Assembly (NCBI GenBank): GCA_037975125.1
Contig: CM075862.1
Location: 39,069,524-39,133,523, forward strand
DNA from: Latrodectus hesperus
Taxonomy: Eukaryota; Arthropoda; Arachnida; Araneae; Theridiidae
Length of the DNA: 64,000 bases
Direction: 5' to 3'
In this document: piece after piece, positions 11,676 to 30,956 of the stretch
Layout: the number at the start of each line of letters is the position of its first letter
Numbering within the stretch: the stretch's first letter is position 1
Position numbers and translations under genes: made by a program
Notes under the pieces: generated by a model
What the model saw: the letters and a program-made list of their open reading frames with translations, nothing else
Told to the model about the DNA's origin: nothing
The model's database searches: none

Positions 11676-11721
11676 TTGGTACTTAGACACTGCTGTTCTA
11701 CAGAGCTTGTCTAAGTACCAA
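11676..11721. repeat. perfect 14-bp inverted repeat, 18-base loop
   Basis: Arms TTGGTACTTAGACA (11676-11689) and its exact reverse complement (11708-11721). Stem and loop are too short for a confident microRNA precursor call, and no flanking target duplication was found. Confidence 0.7.
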
Positions 11722-12840
11722 TTCATATCATAAATTTTCAGTTATAAATGGATCTAATTCAAGGAATAAATACCCATTTTATGTATTTTATTTCAGGCAT
11801 TCAAGTCTCAAGATAAATTATACAGCAGTCAACAATAATAGTCAATTGATACACAATTATAACATTATTTAATGTCGCCATCTAATGGTTATGAATTAAA
11901 ACGATAATTCGAGAAAATATGTATTTATTTTCCCAATAGTTTTAACAAATATCACATTCTTCATAACTCGTTGAATATCGTCTCGTCTATCGCATACCAA
12001 TATACTACTATTCAACACATCTTTTTATGATTTATAGCTGTCAGCTTACTGAAAATAAGAAAATACGGTCGGCTTTCTTGTGCAGTTTTCATATCAGTAT
12101 GAATATATTCTTTAATATAGGAATATACTGAGATAGCATTAAATGATTCATTAGTTTTGAAAAGTTTGTATTTTTAAAGGTACTAATTGTATACATAAAA
12201 GAGAAATGTAAAAAAGTACCACAAACTCACTAAGTTTGTACTGTGTACTCTTAGGGTGTGACAGAAAATATTTTAGCATCTTTCCCATCTAATGAGCCAT
12301 TACGAGTTTCGCACTATTCAAAAATCAAAATAAAGCAAAAAAGAAACATTTTATTTATTTATTTATTTTTGAATATTCAAGTGTTTTGGTTTGTTATAAC
12401 TGAAAATACTGCCATGTACTTAAAGCATTTTATAATGGTTTCGTTAAGTCAAGGCACGAATTGTTTGCAACAAAATCTGTGAAAAGAGAGATTTTTCTCT
12501 GGACATGCGCTTAATATCAAAAAAAGAAACACATGACGAAAACTTGTCGAAAATGTATAAATTTGGTGAATTAGCAGTTTTTTTCATTTATATTACATTC
12601 TATCCTACAGATCTGTATGATTGTAAGGTACATGAAAATAGTTTTTTCACAAACACACGCATTCAAAATAAACTAATCATTTGTGCTGATCCTGCATATG
12701 TACTATCTATAGCTTAAAATTTGTTTTGTGATTAGCTAAAACCTGTAACTTACAATTACATTGCAAATCTTGCTTATTTCGAATAAATTATAATATAAAT
12801 TTGTGAACATTTGAACTACAAATATCTTTTAATATTTAAA

Positions 12841-12892
12841 ATTTGAATTTTTTAATGGAAAAGAATATTTTCTTTCCATTAAAAATTCAAAT
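12841..12892. repeat. 20-bp inverted repeat with one bulge
   Basis: Arms at 12841-12861 and 12873-12892 are reverse complements except for one extra T in the left arm, around an 11-base loop. It resembles a miniature foldback element. Confidence 0.65.
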
Positions 12893-14903
12893 TTATGATT
12901 TTCCTACTACTAACTAAAAATTTAAGAAATGAAAACGAAACAAATGGCAAGCAACGTAGGGTAGTTTAAGAATTTGGCACGTAAACTAATTTAATTGCGT
13001 TCGGTGTTTCTTAAAGTTATTTATTTCTCCTCCTTTCCTCTTTATATTAAAATTGTTTTTACTAAAAGTGTTAATGTTCAATCTAAATTATATCGATAAA
13101 AAATTTCTATTATAAAACTGTGAGAATCTAAAAATAATTCTTTGGACCAATTTTGAAATAGTTAAGTTTTTCACATTTACATCATTACAATAACGTTTGT
13201 AATGGCAAAAAAGTGTTCCATTTTTCTTCCTTCGAACTCGATGGAAGCTATTTCGAACACGCATGTCTCGTTAACTCTAAGTAATTGACTGTTTTTCCAT
13301 TTCCTTCCCTGAACAACTATTGTTGCTTCTAGAAAGAAAAAAGGAGGAAAAAACTTATAAGCAAAAAAGATCAAGTGAATTTTGTTTGCCCCCACAGAGA
13401 ACAAGATTAAGAAATCGAAAAGGAAACATTGGAGCAAAATTAAGCCGCTTGTTCAGTTTTTGTCCGGAGTAAAGAGATTCCATGTTCCTTTCATTTACAA
13501 ATAAAGATGAAGTATTTGAGCTAAAAAATACACCATTTTTCTTTTCGAATAAATACAGTTCTAATTTATTAAGATTCTAATCGACCATAAAGAATTTCCA
13601 AAATAAATTATGCTTGAATGAACTGAAAATTTAAAAGTGAAATGTTTTTATGCAGTCCCATTTAAATAGTTTTGCTTAAGGATTAAATTATAACTAGCAT
13701 TTAATCAAATTACTTTTCAGTTTGAAAAAGCTTAATTACTAGTTTTTATATTTTATAGTTCTTTAATTTCTGTTCAGAGAATTTTCTGTACAATAGAATA
13801 TTTCACAAATATTCAACTAAAATTTTATATAAATATCTAAGAATCGATTATCTAAGGAAACTATTTTAGAGAGCAATTGTTATCTTTAATTTTTGTTGCT
13901 ATTGCATTTTATGAAGAAACACCTCGCGGCGTTTACGAATTTGAAATTTATATCTTTAGAAAAGTGGCATTTCTAACGATGCAGGACATAAAAAATAATA
14001 ATTATCATTTTAATTTGAATTTTCAGGTAAGAAGCGTATAGAGCCCAGTATATTGCCATTTATTTAAGAATTCAGTTATGTTGAAATTATATTGTCAGCT
14101 AAAGAGAAATATGGGGGAAATTGGTAAGGTCTAGTCATTTTGCGTTTTTCTGAAGCAATAATCAAAAAACAACATTTAGAGACAATGATGCTCATATTAA
14201 TATATTAATATTGAATGGTATTCGAAGTCTAAATTTGACCTAGTTGGTGTTCCTGCTCAAATTAAATTTTTCAAGCTACGAGTGTGATGCTTATTGTATT
14301 ACAACCTTTCTTCTGGAAAGTATGGTAGCTAAAACATTAAATTTGAAGGACAATTCATTAAAATATTCAGCTTTTAATTTATTTAAATAAAAATACTGGT
14401 ATTTTATGATTTTAATTATTGTTATTTGGTTTGATTTCTGATTGCGAATGTTTTCTGGTTCTTTGAAAATAACGTAAGCGATAACACATCTTTTATTGCC
14501 AAAAAATTACTCAGATGATTTAACATTACTTAATAACAAGAGCATCAGAACCTTTTAATATAATTGATGTATGTTTGCGTCATTTTTGGCGAAATTATAA
14601 CAGTTTACTAACAATTTATTGAATATTTCCCGTTTGTTCATATTCTAAATGAATTGAAGAATCACGATAACTGTTAATACTCATATTAATGTTTTTGCAG
14701 TTTTTAATGAAGTATTTAGCCTTTAATTTATAAATATCTGTTTGTATATGCAATTCATAGTTAAATGTAAGATTTATCACACATTAGAATAAGCTGCTGG
14801 CCACCATAATTGCAACACACATTAGCGGAGGTGAGGTACGCAAATGATTAGAATTTCAGTGCAAACGCATATCACTCGCTCTTGTGGCGCCCCTTCGAAG
14901 CGC

Positions 14904-14910
14904 TATATAA
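14904..14910 (+). promoter_or_regulatory. TATA box of the transposon's transposase
   Basis: TATATAA stands in a GC-richer context (GCGC before, GGCTTGGAG after), 72 bases upstream of the transposase ATG at 14982. Spacing and context fit a pol II core promoter inside the element. This is a pattern match only. Confidence 0.45.
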
Positions 14911-14981
14911 GGCTTGGAGTTTTCGATGATTTCAAGTTCGGCAACTGTTTTTTTTTTTTTTTTTCAAAAAAATTATCAATT

Positions 14982-15787
14982 ATGCTTCGTAGAAAATAAC
15001 GATCATTTTTTGATCAAGTAACCGAGTTCAGCACCACCAGTTTGTAAAGCATCATCCAGTGCCTACGCGTACCATCCGATGCCGTTTACAGCAGAGTGGT
15101 CTGTCAGCAAGACGTCCATTGCTTCGTCTACCTTGACGCAGAACCACAGACGTCTCCAGCGCAAATGGTGCAATAAAAGAAGGATGTGAAGGGCATAATG
15201 GAATGAAATTGTCATTACTGACGAGTCACTCTTCTGTTTGCAACACCACGATGGTCGTACTCGTGTCTGAAGACACCGTGAAGAGAGGATAACGAACAGC
15301 TGCGTTATGGCGCAGCCACAGTGGTCCTACACTGGGTATTAGGGTATGGAGAGGTATTAGATATCACTCTCGCACTCCTCTAGTTCGCATTGCCGGTACT
15401 TTAAACAGCCAGTGCTATATCCTCAATGTCTTGGAGACAGTTGTCCTTCCTTACCTTCAGAACTTGCCCATAGCCATATTTCAACAGTTTAATGCGCGAC
15501 CACATGCGGCTCGAGTTATCCAAGGGTTCTTCGTCCATCGCGATATTGAATTACTTCCCTGTCCGACTCACTCTCTGGATCTTCTCCCGATAGAAAACAT
15601 GTGGCCGATGTATGCTCAACGACTGGCCCAGATTACATCCCCAGCTGCCACACCAGATCAACTTGAGAAATGTTTTGAAGTTTCTTGGTCTGATGTACTC
15701 CAAGAACGCATTCAAAGCCTCTTTGAATCAATGTCGAGGTGTGTGACCGTGGTGATCTCCAAAAGTGGCGGCTATTCTGGTAACTGA
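14982..15787 (+). pseudogene. Tc1 transposase relic with lost catalytic Asp
   Basis: The start MLRRK is followed at once by a stop. RSFFDQVTEF then matches the family N-terminus, after which much of the DNA-binding domain is deleted. Further on, LTQNHRRLQRKWCNKRRM and ITDESLFCLQHHDGRTRV carry the first catalytic Asp in shifted frames. From 15431 the frame is open to a TGA at 15785-15787: QQFNARPHAA, SLDLLPIENM (catalytic Glu) and SLFESMSR with a ...GGYSGN end. The family has QQDNARPH at the second catalytic position; here a TTT codon (15488-15490) replaces the Asp with Phe. Deletion, stops and active-site loss together mark it as dead. Confidence 0.85.
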
Positions 15788-15917
15788 TTTTGGCAGGAAC
15801 CACACTTACAGAATTCTATAAATTTAATCATTTGATACTTGGTCAACATGTTAAACAAATGTTGTTGTGATATCTTTTGTTTTTCTTGGTGTTTCAATTT
15901 GATTGGCCACCAGTGAA

Positions 15918-17167
15918 TATAAATGTGTTCAAAACACGTGACAGATATTTTATTTAAAGTATATTCGAACAAAATCTCTAAAAATTTTGATAGCAGAAAT
16001 TTTTCAAGGGCAAAATATTTGAAATAGTTTACTATGTCGGTAGAAGAAAGATATCTCGTTGAAGATTGAGTAAGTTATGAAAAAAGCCCTTTATGAATTA
16101 ATGGAGAATATGACATTATAACAACATCTTTAGTTCACAGTCATTAAATTGTAAACGAATCTTATGCCTTATATGGATTTTTTAAAATATCAAAGTTGTG
16201 CAAATGCTTCTTTAATATAAAACTAAATAAAAAAATTATAAATTTAAATACGTTTTCAAACATATGACAATTCAAAGTGTTATTCATTTATCACTGCTTA
16301 GCAGTTGCCTAACAATAAAAAAGATTCTTACCTCCAAATCCCATTAATTACATTCTGAAGTGCCTTTTTATAAATAGAGTTCCGTGTATATGTATCACAA
16401 GGAATAAAATCTAGACAGCTCTAAGGCACTAATATAATAAGTGTACACGCAAAAAAAAAGAAACTTAACATCTATTTCTCTTTCTTTAATATTGGATGGT
16501 ATCAAACCTGGAAATTTCTACTTACGGTAACCTTTATCTTACTTCAAAATTTTACGCATGTTTTCTGGCTCAACTTAAATAATATTTAAATTTTTTAATG
16601 CGGAATATACCCAATTCACGTCAGCACATTGTTTTACAAAAAGGTAATCACCGCTTATTTCTTTTTTTGTTAGTAAATCCATGTTAATGATTCATTACAT
16701 ATGGTTCTAACATTTCGATTACACGTGACTTCGTATGAATTTAAAAACTTCAAATTTCTGCTTTGTGACCTGAAATTGTATTTCGTTCCTTCATTCGAAG
16801 ACATTTTTTCTGTATTCTCAATAGATTGCTTGAAAATAAATTTCGAAATCTAGTAAAGTAAATTGATAGAATACTTGGAAGTATTATTATGTTGAAAATA
16901 AGGTGATTATTAGTCGATGCTATGAAGATAATCACACTGTTTGTTGATTACAATAATACACCTAATAAAGATTATCCGAATGTATAGAAAACTGAAAATA
17001 AATTCCTCTTAAAACCCCTCTTAAACATAAAATATTGAAACACACATATATTCAAACATTGTATTTATTATATAACCAGTCTTCTATTTTATAGTTCTCA
17101 GAAATATTTCTTTGAAAATTATTATTATTCAGTGACAAAAGAGTTTATTAATGTTCTTGTTGGACTT
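15918..17167. other. AT-rich noncoding DNA
   Basis: Nothing recognisable on either strand. The short open frames are compositional. Confidence 0.5.
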
Positions 17168-17420
17168 ATTATTATCGTTGCTATTGCTGTTGCTGCATAT
17201 CTCCGGTGTTTAGCAACGCCAAAATAGGCCAATGAAATTTGTCACTCTAACAAAACCTACCACTAAAATTGAACCTATGAAAAGATCCATTCTGGAAAAC
17301 CACAGACAATCCAGAATGTGACCTGAGACACTTCAAACAGGCTTTGTAAAGCTTTTATCTATATGAATAGGACATAGATCTCAAATGTCCGCTGATAAGC
17401 CTGGTGATTGCCGTTTGGTC
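17168..17420 (-). mobile_element. LINE 3' tail, copy with CAA-rich end
   Basis: Read on the minus strand it gives SGHILDC, then FSRMDLFIGSILVVGFVRV, ending in a CAACAGCAATAGCAACG tail. The element at 39034-39420 gives the parallel NHILDC, FSREDIYTDPLLVLDFIKV and an (AAC)n tail. Shared nucleotides include TCTGGAAAA followed by AATCCAGAATGTGA or its variant. The C(X)nHxxxC pattern at the extreme C-terminus is that of spider non-LTR reverse transcriptases. Only the last part of the protein and the 3' UTR remain. Confidence 0.6.
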
Positions 17421-20400
17421 CCACCTACAACAATAAGTGACAATGCATCCCCCGGGTACTTTCTCGTTATATTATGTTTTTGTTATATTATTATATGTGT
17501 TTAAGTGAATTAATTTAAATTTGGTTCGTTATTAAGAAAATACTTCACTTATAATTCTTGCTAAAAATAGAATAACATTAGAATCTATATGAATTCAAAT
17601 ATAAAAAATAAAATTTGTGCGCTAAAACTTATTATTTTTTCTTTCAAAAATTTAATAATAAAATTATTTTTTTAAACTCCACGATATTGTTAGACATAAT
17701 ATGAGAATTTTAAAACAATTGCGTAAAAAATATTTTACTTATTTTACCATACGACTAATTCATGTATAGATAACAATAATATTACTCAAATCTAATATTT
17801 GAATTGTAATTAAATTGTGTAAAAAAGAATAAACATTATGAGTTATGCTTTATTTGTACAATGGTTTCTACTTGTTCTTGTATACAACTATTATCATCAT
17901 AAATACTTACAGACATACATTTGCTTATACCAAACAAAACTAGTTTTAAAATATCTCTATTAAATTCATTAGATCATATGAAATGTTTTAGTTAATCTCC
18001 TATAATTCATCTATAATATAATAAAAACACTCTGAAACTGTTCTATTTATGTATATATGTATGCTTATATAAATTATCACGTCAAAAATAAACTATGAAT
18101 TCTTTAAATACATTTACCTTCTTTTCTCACTCATTAATTCATTAAATACATTGAGGTGTAATGTTACATTATTTTCAGTTGCTGATATTATGTTTTATGT
18201 TTTCAATTAATGTAAATACACATAATAATTATTCTTAAAGAAACATCTATGTAAAAATATATGTATGTATGATAAAAATTTCTAATTATTATTTAAATTT
18301 TTATTAATTTTGATTAAATAAAACATTAAATTTGAGTAAAACTCATGTAGTTGATTATAGTTCAAGTTACTAATATCCCCATTAATAAGTTATTATAGTA
18401 ACGGATTTCTTCAATTTTAATTCTAAAACAAAAAAAGCTTCATATTTAAACATAATCACTTAAAAATATTTTTAAAATAATGACTGTTTTCTCGTGATGC
18501 TTGTTATAAGACAATTCTATTTCATTTGTATATTGTAATTTGATGTCTTTCGTGATTTTGAGTATCTGTAGACATGCTAAATAAAATATCAAAATAATTT
18601 TATTAAAAACAATTACTTCTAAGCAACACAGTACGCTTTCAAACATTTTTAAGAAATGCTCAAGAAAAATCAAAGGAAAACAAGAAAATAAATTTATCTC
18701 TGGGTAAAGCTATTAATTTTCTTCCAATGTGGAGTCAATGTCTGAGCTCGGTGACTAGAACCTCACTCTCAGAGCATTTTAGAAGAACCTCCTGAGTGCT
18801 TTCTGCTTCTTTTCCAATCAGTAAGATCACTGTTTGGGTAGAATCTGGAATCGTTGCCACTTTATACTTTCCTTTTTATCTTTGGTCACGCGATTCACTC
18901 TGACAACATATGTTTCCTCAGCCATTTGGCAGCACCCGTTTTCTTGTCTCCAAAGGTTGAGTAAAAGCTTTTCTGGGAGAAAATGAGCACTTTAGAACAG
19001 ATCATGATGTAGTTTGGTAGAAGTAAGTAAGTTGGAAAGCTTCAGGGAGTACCATACATTTATTTTTTTTTTTTTACATGTTTGCTCTTTAGAATCGTCT
19101 GCAGAAGATATAAAAGATTTGCCTATACTAAAATTGCTTTATTTTTAAGATACGAAATAATTCCATTGGGAAAGATGTCAGTCATAGTAAATTTTAGTGA
19201 TATGTTTTTCCATATAAACATATCTTTCATAAAACACATAATATAAACTAAATTTAAGACCACGCTTTACAAAAAAATATAAAACATTTTAATACATGAA
19301 ATGTGTACATTAAATTTAATTTATATGCTATATTGAAAATTTTATGTAAAAAGCTATCTTAATAGCAATTAAAATAATATTGAATTCTGAGAAGCATAAT
19401 TTAAATGATCATATTTAAATTATAAGATTTTTTTTATCCCTTCTTTGAAAATATTTTTATTCTTTATGATTAAATTTACTACATCATTAATGTATTGGCG
19501 AATTTTAAAAATGCATCTTCCCTCATTGATTTACTTACATTTACATTTTATTTATATCTAAAAAAGACAAATGAAATTGACTCATTGCAATCTAAACGCA
19601 CTATATTTTAGAAAGAAGTTTACAGCACATTCTTAGAGTGATATTTATAAAACTCTATTCTGTTTCCAATAATTTCCGTGTATAATAATTATTATACTTC
19701 ACATCGTTTGGAATTCTATATTTCATTACGTAAAATTATGTAAAGTTATCAAACAAATGAAGAACTTTTAAGAAATAATAAATGGATTTTCGATCTAGCT
19801 CAAAGAACGTTAATTTAAAAAGTGATTAATTCAAAAAAACATCTAAAATATGATAAACCGCATATTAAATTATTTGGGAATTTAAAACCATCTTGAAACT
19901 GAAGTATACACGACAACATATTATTGTGTATAATAATAAGAAACTGAAACATACCTCAAAATAAATACAAACAAAAGCATTATTTGTGACATAAATTAAA
20001 TAGAAAAAATTCCATGAACAGTTTTTAAACTTTCAAAATAACTAATTTCTAATCAGGATGAATATTGTTTATTTCCATAAAGCATGCATGATAGCTATAT
20101 ATGATTAAAATAATTTAATGGAAGTTATATATTAATCTTCATAATAATTATAGACTAGACTATTCAAAAAACATAAATGGATGAAAATTCATTGAAATAT
20201 CACTTGATCGAATTTCTTGTTCAGTTCCAAAAGAACTAAATCATTAGTTGTGGCTTTCTATTTTCATCTCCAGCAAAGAAATATTTTCTTGAAAGCAAGT
20301 AATATAGTATTCTGATGCTGCTGTGTATAATAAAATACAAGCCCTAAAAAGTGCTAAATCGAATTCTCACACATCAAGTTTTCCTAAGAAAGAAAAATAA

Positions 20401-23241
20401 TCATGGAAAATGGCACACCATTGCTAAGCAAATTCAGAACAATTCTTTTCAGCAATTGGAACTTTTCCAAACCATGAAGGGTCTTCTGCATTCACTTGGA
20501 ATCATAACATTTCTTTAGGAAAAGTATGGCGACATCGTCATATTTTTCTCCACATGGGTGAGAAAATAAAAGTTACTTTCTAGATGAGATAGCACAATAC
20601 GTTCTGGTTCTGTTTCTATTTTTGTTTTTTGCTCCTTCATAACAACTTCTCTTGTTGCCCTTACTGTCAACGAAAAGTGCTTCCATTTGTAATAAATCCT
20701 TCCCTTATTTTTTACAAAAGCAGGGGGAAAATATGTGGCTTAGCTTTTATTATTATAGGTCAAACATTTTATTTCAAAGGAATAAACAGTAATATCTACT
20801 ATAAATATTTTATAAATTATATTCTCATAAAATCTGATGAAGCGTTATGGTATGTGACTGATAATATTCAAATTAACTTAAAATATAACAAAAATAATAC
20901 CAGTTCATAGGGGTGATTATTAGCAAAGGACCTCTCAAATTGTTTAAATTCATTATAAGTAAATCATAGAAATTTTATGAAATGTGGCATTCATTACATT
21001 GAAGTTAGTTTACATAACATTCATTAAGACCCCCCAAATTCTGTCAATGAAAAAAATAGTTTATTTACGAAATAAAATGTTACACATTGTTTGCCGTATC
21101 AGTAAAAAAGTCATTTATTTGGATTATATCGTAGCTAAATTTTTGTATTAATTATAATAATTTTTGACGTAATTTGGATAAAAATAGATTGAACATTTAG
21201 TACTCAAATAGATTAGATGATTATAGCACACTTTAAGTAATATAGGGTTTTCATTCGCGTTCACTTAATGTATCAGCTCGTATTTCTTTCGACAGATGTG
21301 GGAATGATGGGCGACCTTTAGTTGGAAATGTCACTTGTAATGTAAAGGTTGTGCTTTCAATCAGTTTTTAATTTGAAAATTGCTATATAAATTCAAATGC
21401 CTGTAAGTGCTAATTTTGTGCCAGTAGAAATTCTATACAGCTTACATGAATTTAATGTAACGCTATCAATAATATTTATCAATAATAGATTTAAAATTTA
21501 AAAAGAGTCACAATTTTCTATAAAATTTTAAAACCTTGTCTGAAAATAGGTTTCCAATTTTTGTCTTTTTAAATACATTTGACCAATAGTGCGCTAACAT
21601 AACACTGAGTTAAAAAATTGAAAAACTTTTATAAAAATTTTTTTTTTTTATTTAAAGGACAATTTTTATAAAAAATTGAATTTTTTTTCAATTTTAATCT
21701 TTTATGAAAATAAGTAATTAATTCCACGTGAGAAACAATTATACATTTTTTAAAAGTCAAATTTGTCAATGATAGTTTTTTTTAATTTTTTTAAGAAAAA
21801 AGAAAAAGAAAACAGAAAAAATTTAAACTAGCTTTTTCTATTGTAATTTTAACATTTCTCAACGAAAAGTGGTTACTTCAAGAATTAACATTTTATCAAT
21901 GTGACTTTAGACCATTAATAGATAAATAAAATTAGGAAAAAATATACGTCATATTGATAATAAAAACATAACAAAAATGATGCATTTGCGCACATTTGGC
22001 CAAAAATATACTAAATATTATTTCCATTTTTTTTCTTGAAATACAAATTTGGCTAGTGCGACGCTACTTAGCGATAATAACTATTTAATAGTCTTAAGAT
22101 ATACTATATCTTTGCACTTAAAAGGCACCCGTAATTATTGTACATAAAAAGCAATATTCAATTATAAGGGTCACTTTTGCAATTTTACACGTATCATTTT
22201 CTAATACAAAACATTTTCATGATACAATTGCTTAGCATAAAATGTAATTTTGTTAAAAAGTTTATCATTGTAATTCTAATTTCTTAATATTTATTGCTGA
22301 TAATTACGGATTTAAATGTCGTTTCCTGACATTTATTACTGCGTTTAGATTGAAAATTTATGTAACTGAAATTCTTATTCTGTTTTACGGTTTATTGTCG
22401 AAAGATAATTGAAAACGGTTTCTCGAAATAAAGCGGAAATTATATCAGAATTTTGAATTATTGCTAACTTAATACAAACATGATATTTCATTTCAAAATC
22501 TGGTTTACAGTGTTTTCAACTAGTACCTAACGAAATTTTGATCACGTATTTGCAATTAATCCAGCAATGTTGTTTATGTCACATTGTAACTAATTACAGC
22601 AGTGTAATATTCTTTCCGAAGCTCTTTCCGTTTCAAGAAATAAGCATTCTTTCCAATTCTTTTTTTAAATCTTTCATCTCAGCATTTCAAATTTGAGTAG
22701 AAAAATAATATTTAAGGAATTGAAATAATTTTTCATTTTATATGCATTTTTCCAGTATAATTGCTTATAAAAATACATCAAAATTGTTTTCCGATTTTTA
22801 AAAAACTGCTTCTTTTTTTTTTCCAATATGTCACTAGTTAAAAATGCATATGAAGATAAATGAAAAAAATACCATGTTTCTAATTAAGGAGAATTTTCGA
22901 TAACTCATTTGATTTGCTTTTAATTACTCTATAAATTGGATTACATTTGATGATAGCAAATATTATTTTGACATGCTATTAATAAAGAAATTTCATAATT
23001 TATGTCATTCACATTATTTTAGTTAAAACTGTGTCTTACTGCAATTAGTTTTAATTTATTTTTAAATATTTTCCTCCGTATCCTTCAACTTAATTAAACA
23101 GTGCAATGTATTATTTGAAAATATTTGTTTTTCTTAAAATGGATCACATAATATTATATTGAATGATTAAAATAATTTTCTAAATAATTAGGAATAAATT
23201 AATGAAATTCTAGGTTTAAAACATCTCAGTGTAGCTCTTAG
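17421..23241. other. AT-rich noncoding DNA
   Basis: Long AT-rich block with no supported gene except the unidentified protein-like remnant at 18735-18925, listed separately. An open frame of 93 codons at 20629-20910 has no motif or domain I recognise. Confidence 0.5.
18735..18925 (-). pseudogene. unidentified protein-like remnant
   Basis: On the minus strand an ATG (18923-18925) opens MAEETYVVRVNRVTKDKKES. After a one-base frame change near residue 20 the reading continues YKVATIPDSTQTVILLIGKE and AESTQEVLLKCSESEVLVTE to a TGA at 18735-18737. The composition is that of a soluble acidic protein and is markedly unlike surrounding translations. The segment is also GC-richer than its flanks. I do not recognise the family. 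A processed pseudogene or transposon protein fragment is most likely, given the frameshift. Confidence 0.3.
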
Positions 23242-30187
<6,946 letters not shown>

Positions 30188-30230
30188 GATATCAGCTTTA
30201 GTAGAAATGTTATCTACTAAAGCTGATATC
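30188..30230. repeat. perfect 18-bp inverted repeat, 7-base loop
   Basis: Arms GATATCAGCTTTAGTAGA (30188-30205) and its exact reverse complement (30213-30230). A partial third copy of the arm's inner end (TTTCTACTAAATGG) precedes it at 30175-30188. The stem is short for a microRNA precursor. Confidence 0.8.
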
Positions 30231-30689
30231 TTAACTAAGCAAATCTTAATCTAAGCAAATCTAAGCACGTGGGGACCAATTTAATATTTAACTATAAATG
30301 CAAGTATTTATTTATAAATAAATTTCTATTTGTTAGATTTTTTGTCAATTATTTGTACACATGTTTAGAAAACAGAGATAAAGGTAACATTTCAATTTTT
30401 TTCTGTATTTGTGTTAGTTTGTGGGGGAAAAGCTGCCTTCCTCGTGACCTTCAGGAAGTGGGTTCTATATCTGACCCTGGCGTTAATAGATTCATCAAGT
30501 TTTATGTTTCTTGGTGTGCCGGCTTCGAATTGAAAGGAGATTGTGACCTTATTACTGGACAGTAGTTTAAAATCACGAGGTGGTTTGCTGCGATTAGCAA
30601 CTTTTTATTCATCAAAAATAATTAGTTAAACACACATTGTGTAAACAGAGGAAATCTTTATTTTTTTCATTTGGACTCATTATGATTTA
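30231..30689. other. noncoding DNA with one GC-richer patch
   Basis: About 30420-30560 is GC-richer and vaguely tRNA/SINE-like (GTGGGTTCTATATCTGACCC), but no A box and B box pair is convincing. A 98-codon frame through it has no recognised domain. Confidence 0.35.
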
Positions 30690-30956
30690 GTGGCTAGTGG
30701 TCGGTCGTTGAGCAGTTAACATGGGTGTAATGGTCTGAAGAAAATTTCCTCTCTCTCCAGATCAAAGTTAAAATTGAGGGAATGGTTCCCCTGGTGGTTC
30801 CACCTATTGGAGGAGCCTTAAAGTAAAGACGTACTTTCACCCTCGTGATGGTCTGGTAAAACAAATGACTCACCCTTCTGATTTAATTTCGCATAGTCGT
30901 TGGCTAGCGAGCTTGGATTTTCCAAGTGTCATAAGTAACAACAAGAACAGCAACAT
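30690..30956 (+). repeat. (AAC)n-tailed dispersed repeat, copy 3
   Basis: This is the reverse complement of the segments at 3293-3512 and 36345-36605. Shared blocks include GGTCGGTCGTTGAGCA, GGGTGTAATGGTC, AAAATTGAGGGA and a TTGGAGGAG motif. It ends in a tail of AACAACAAGAACAGCAAC at about 30938-30955, which fixes the element's orientation. No coding capacity is seen, so it is most likely a SINE or a LINE 3' UTR fragment. Confidence 0.72.

Larger units (their letters stand above)
10766..14787. other. AT-rich noncoding DNA with small hairpins
   Basis: About 4 kb without a recognisable gene. The open frames up to 86 codons have no conserved motifs and follow base composition. Two clear inverted repeats occur, at 11676-11721 and 12841-12892, listed separately. 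Confidence 0.5.
14789..15917 (+). mobile_element. second Tc1-family transposon, decayed
   Basis: The left end carries CTGCTGGCCACCATAATTGC and the right end, reverse-complemented, CACTGGTGGCCAATCAAATT. These are diverged inverted repeats of a Tc1 subfamily different from the 8025-9433 element. The element is about 1.13 kb and holds a + strand transposase relic with an N-terminal deletion. A TATATAA box lies ahead of the transposase start. The boundaries are approximate because the ends have diverged. Confidence 0.75.

Noticed and set aside
20629..20910. 93-codon + strand frame
   Set aside because: No recognisable motif, AT-driven composition, no splice or promoter context.
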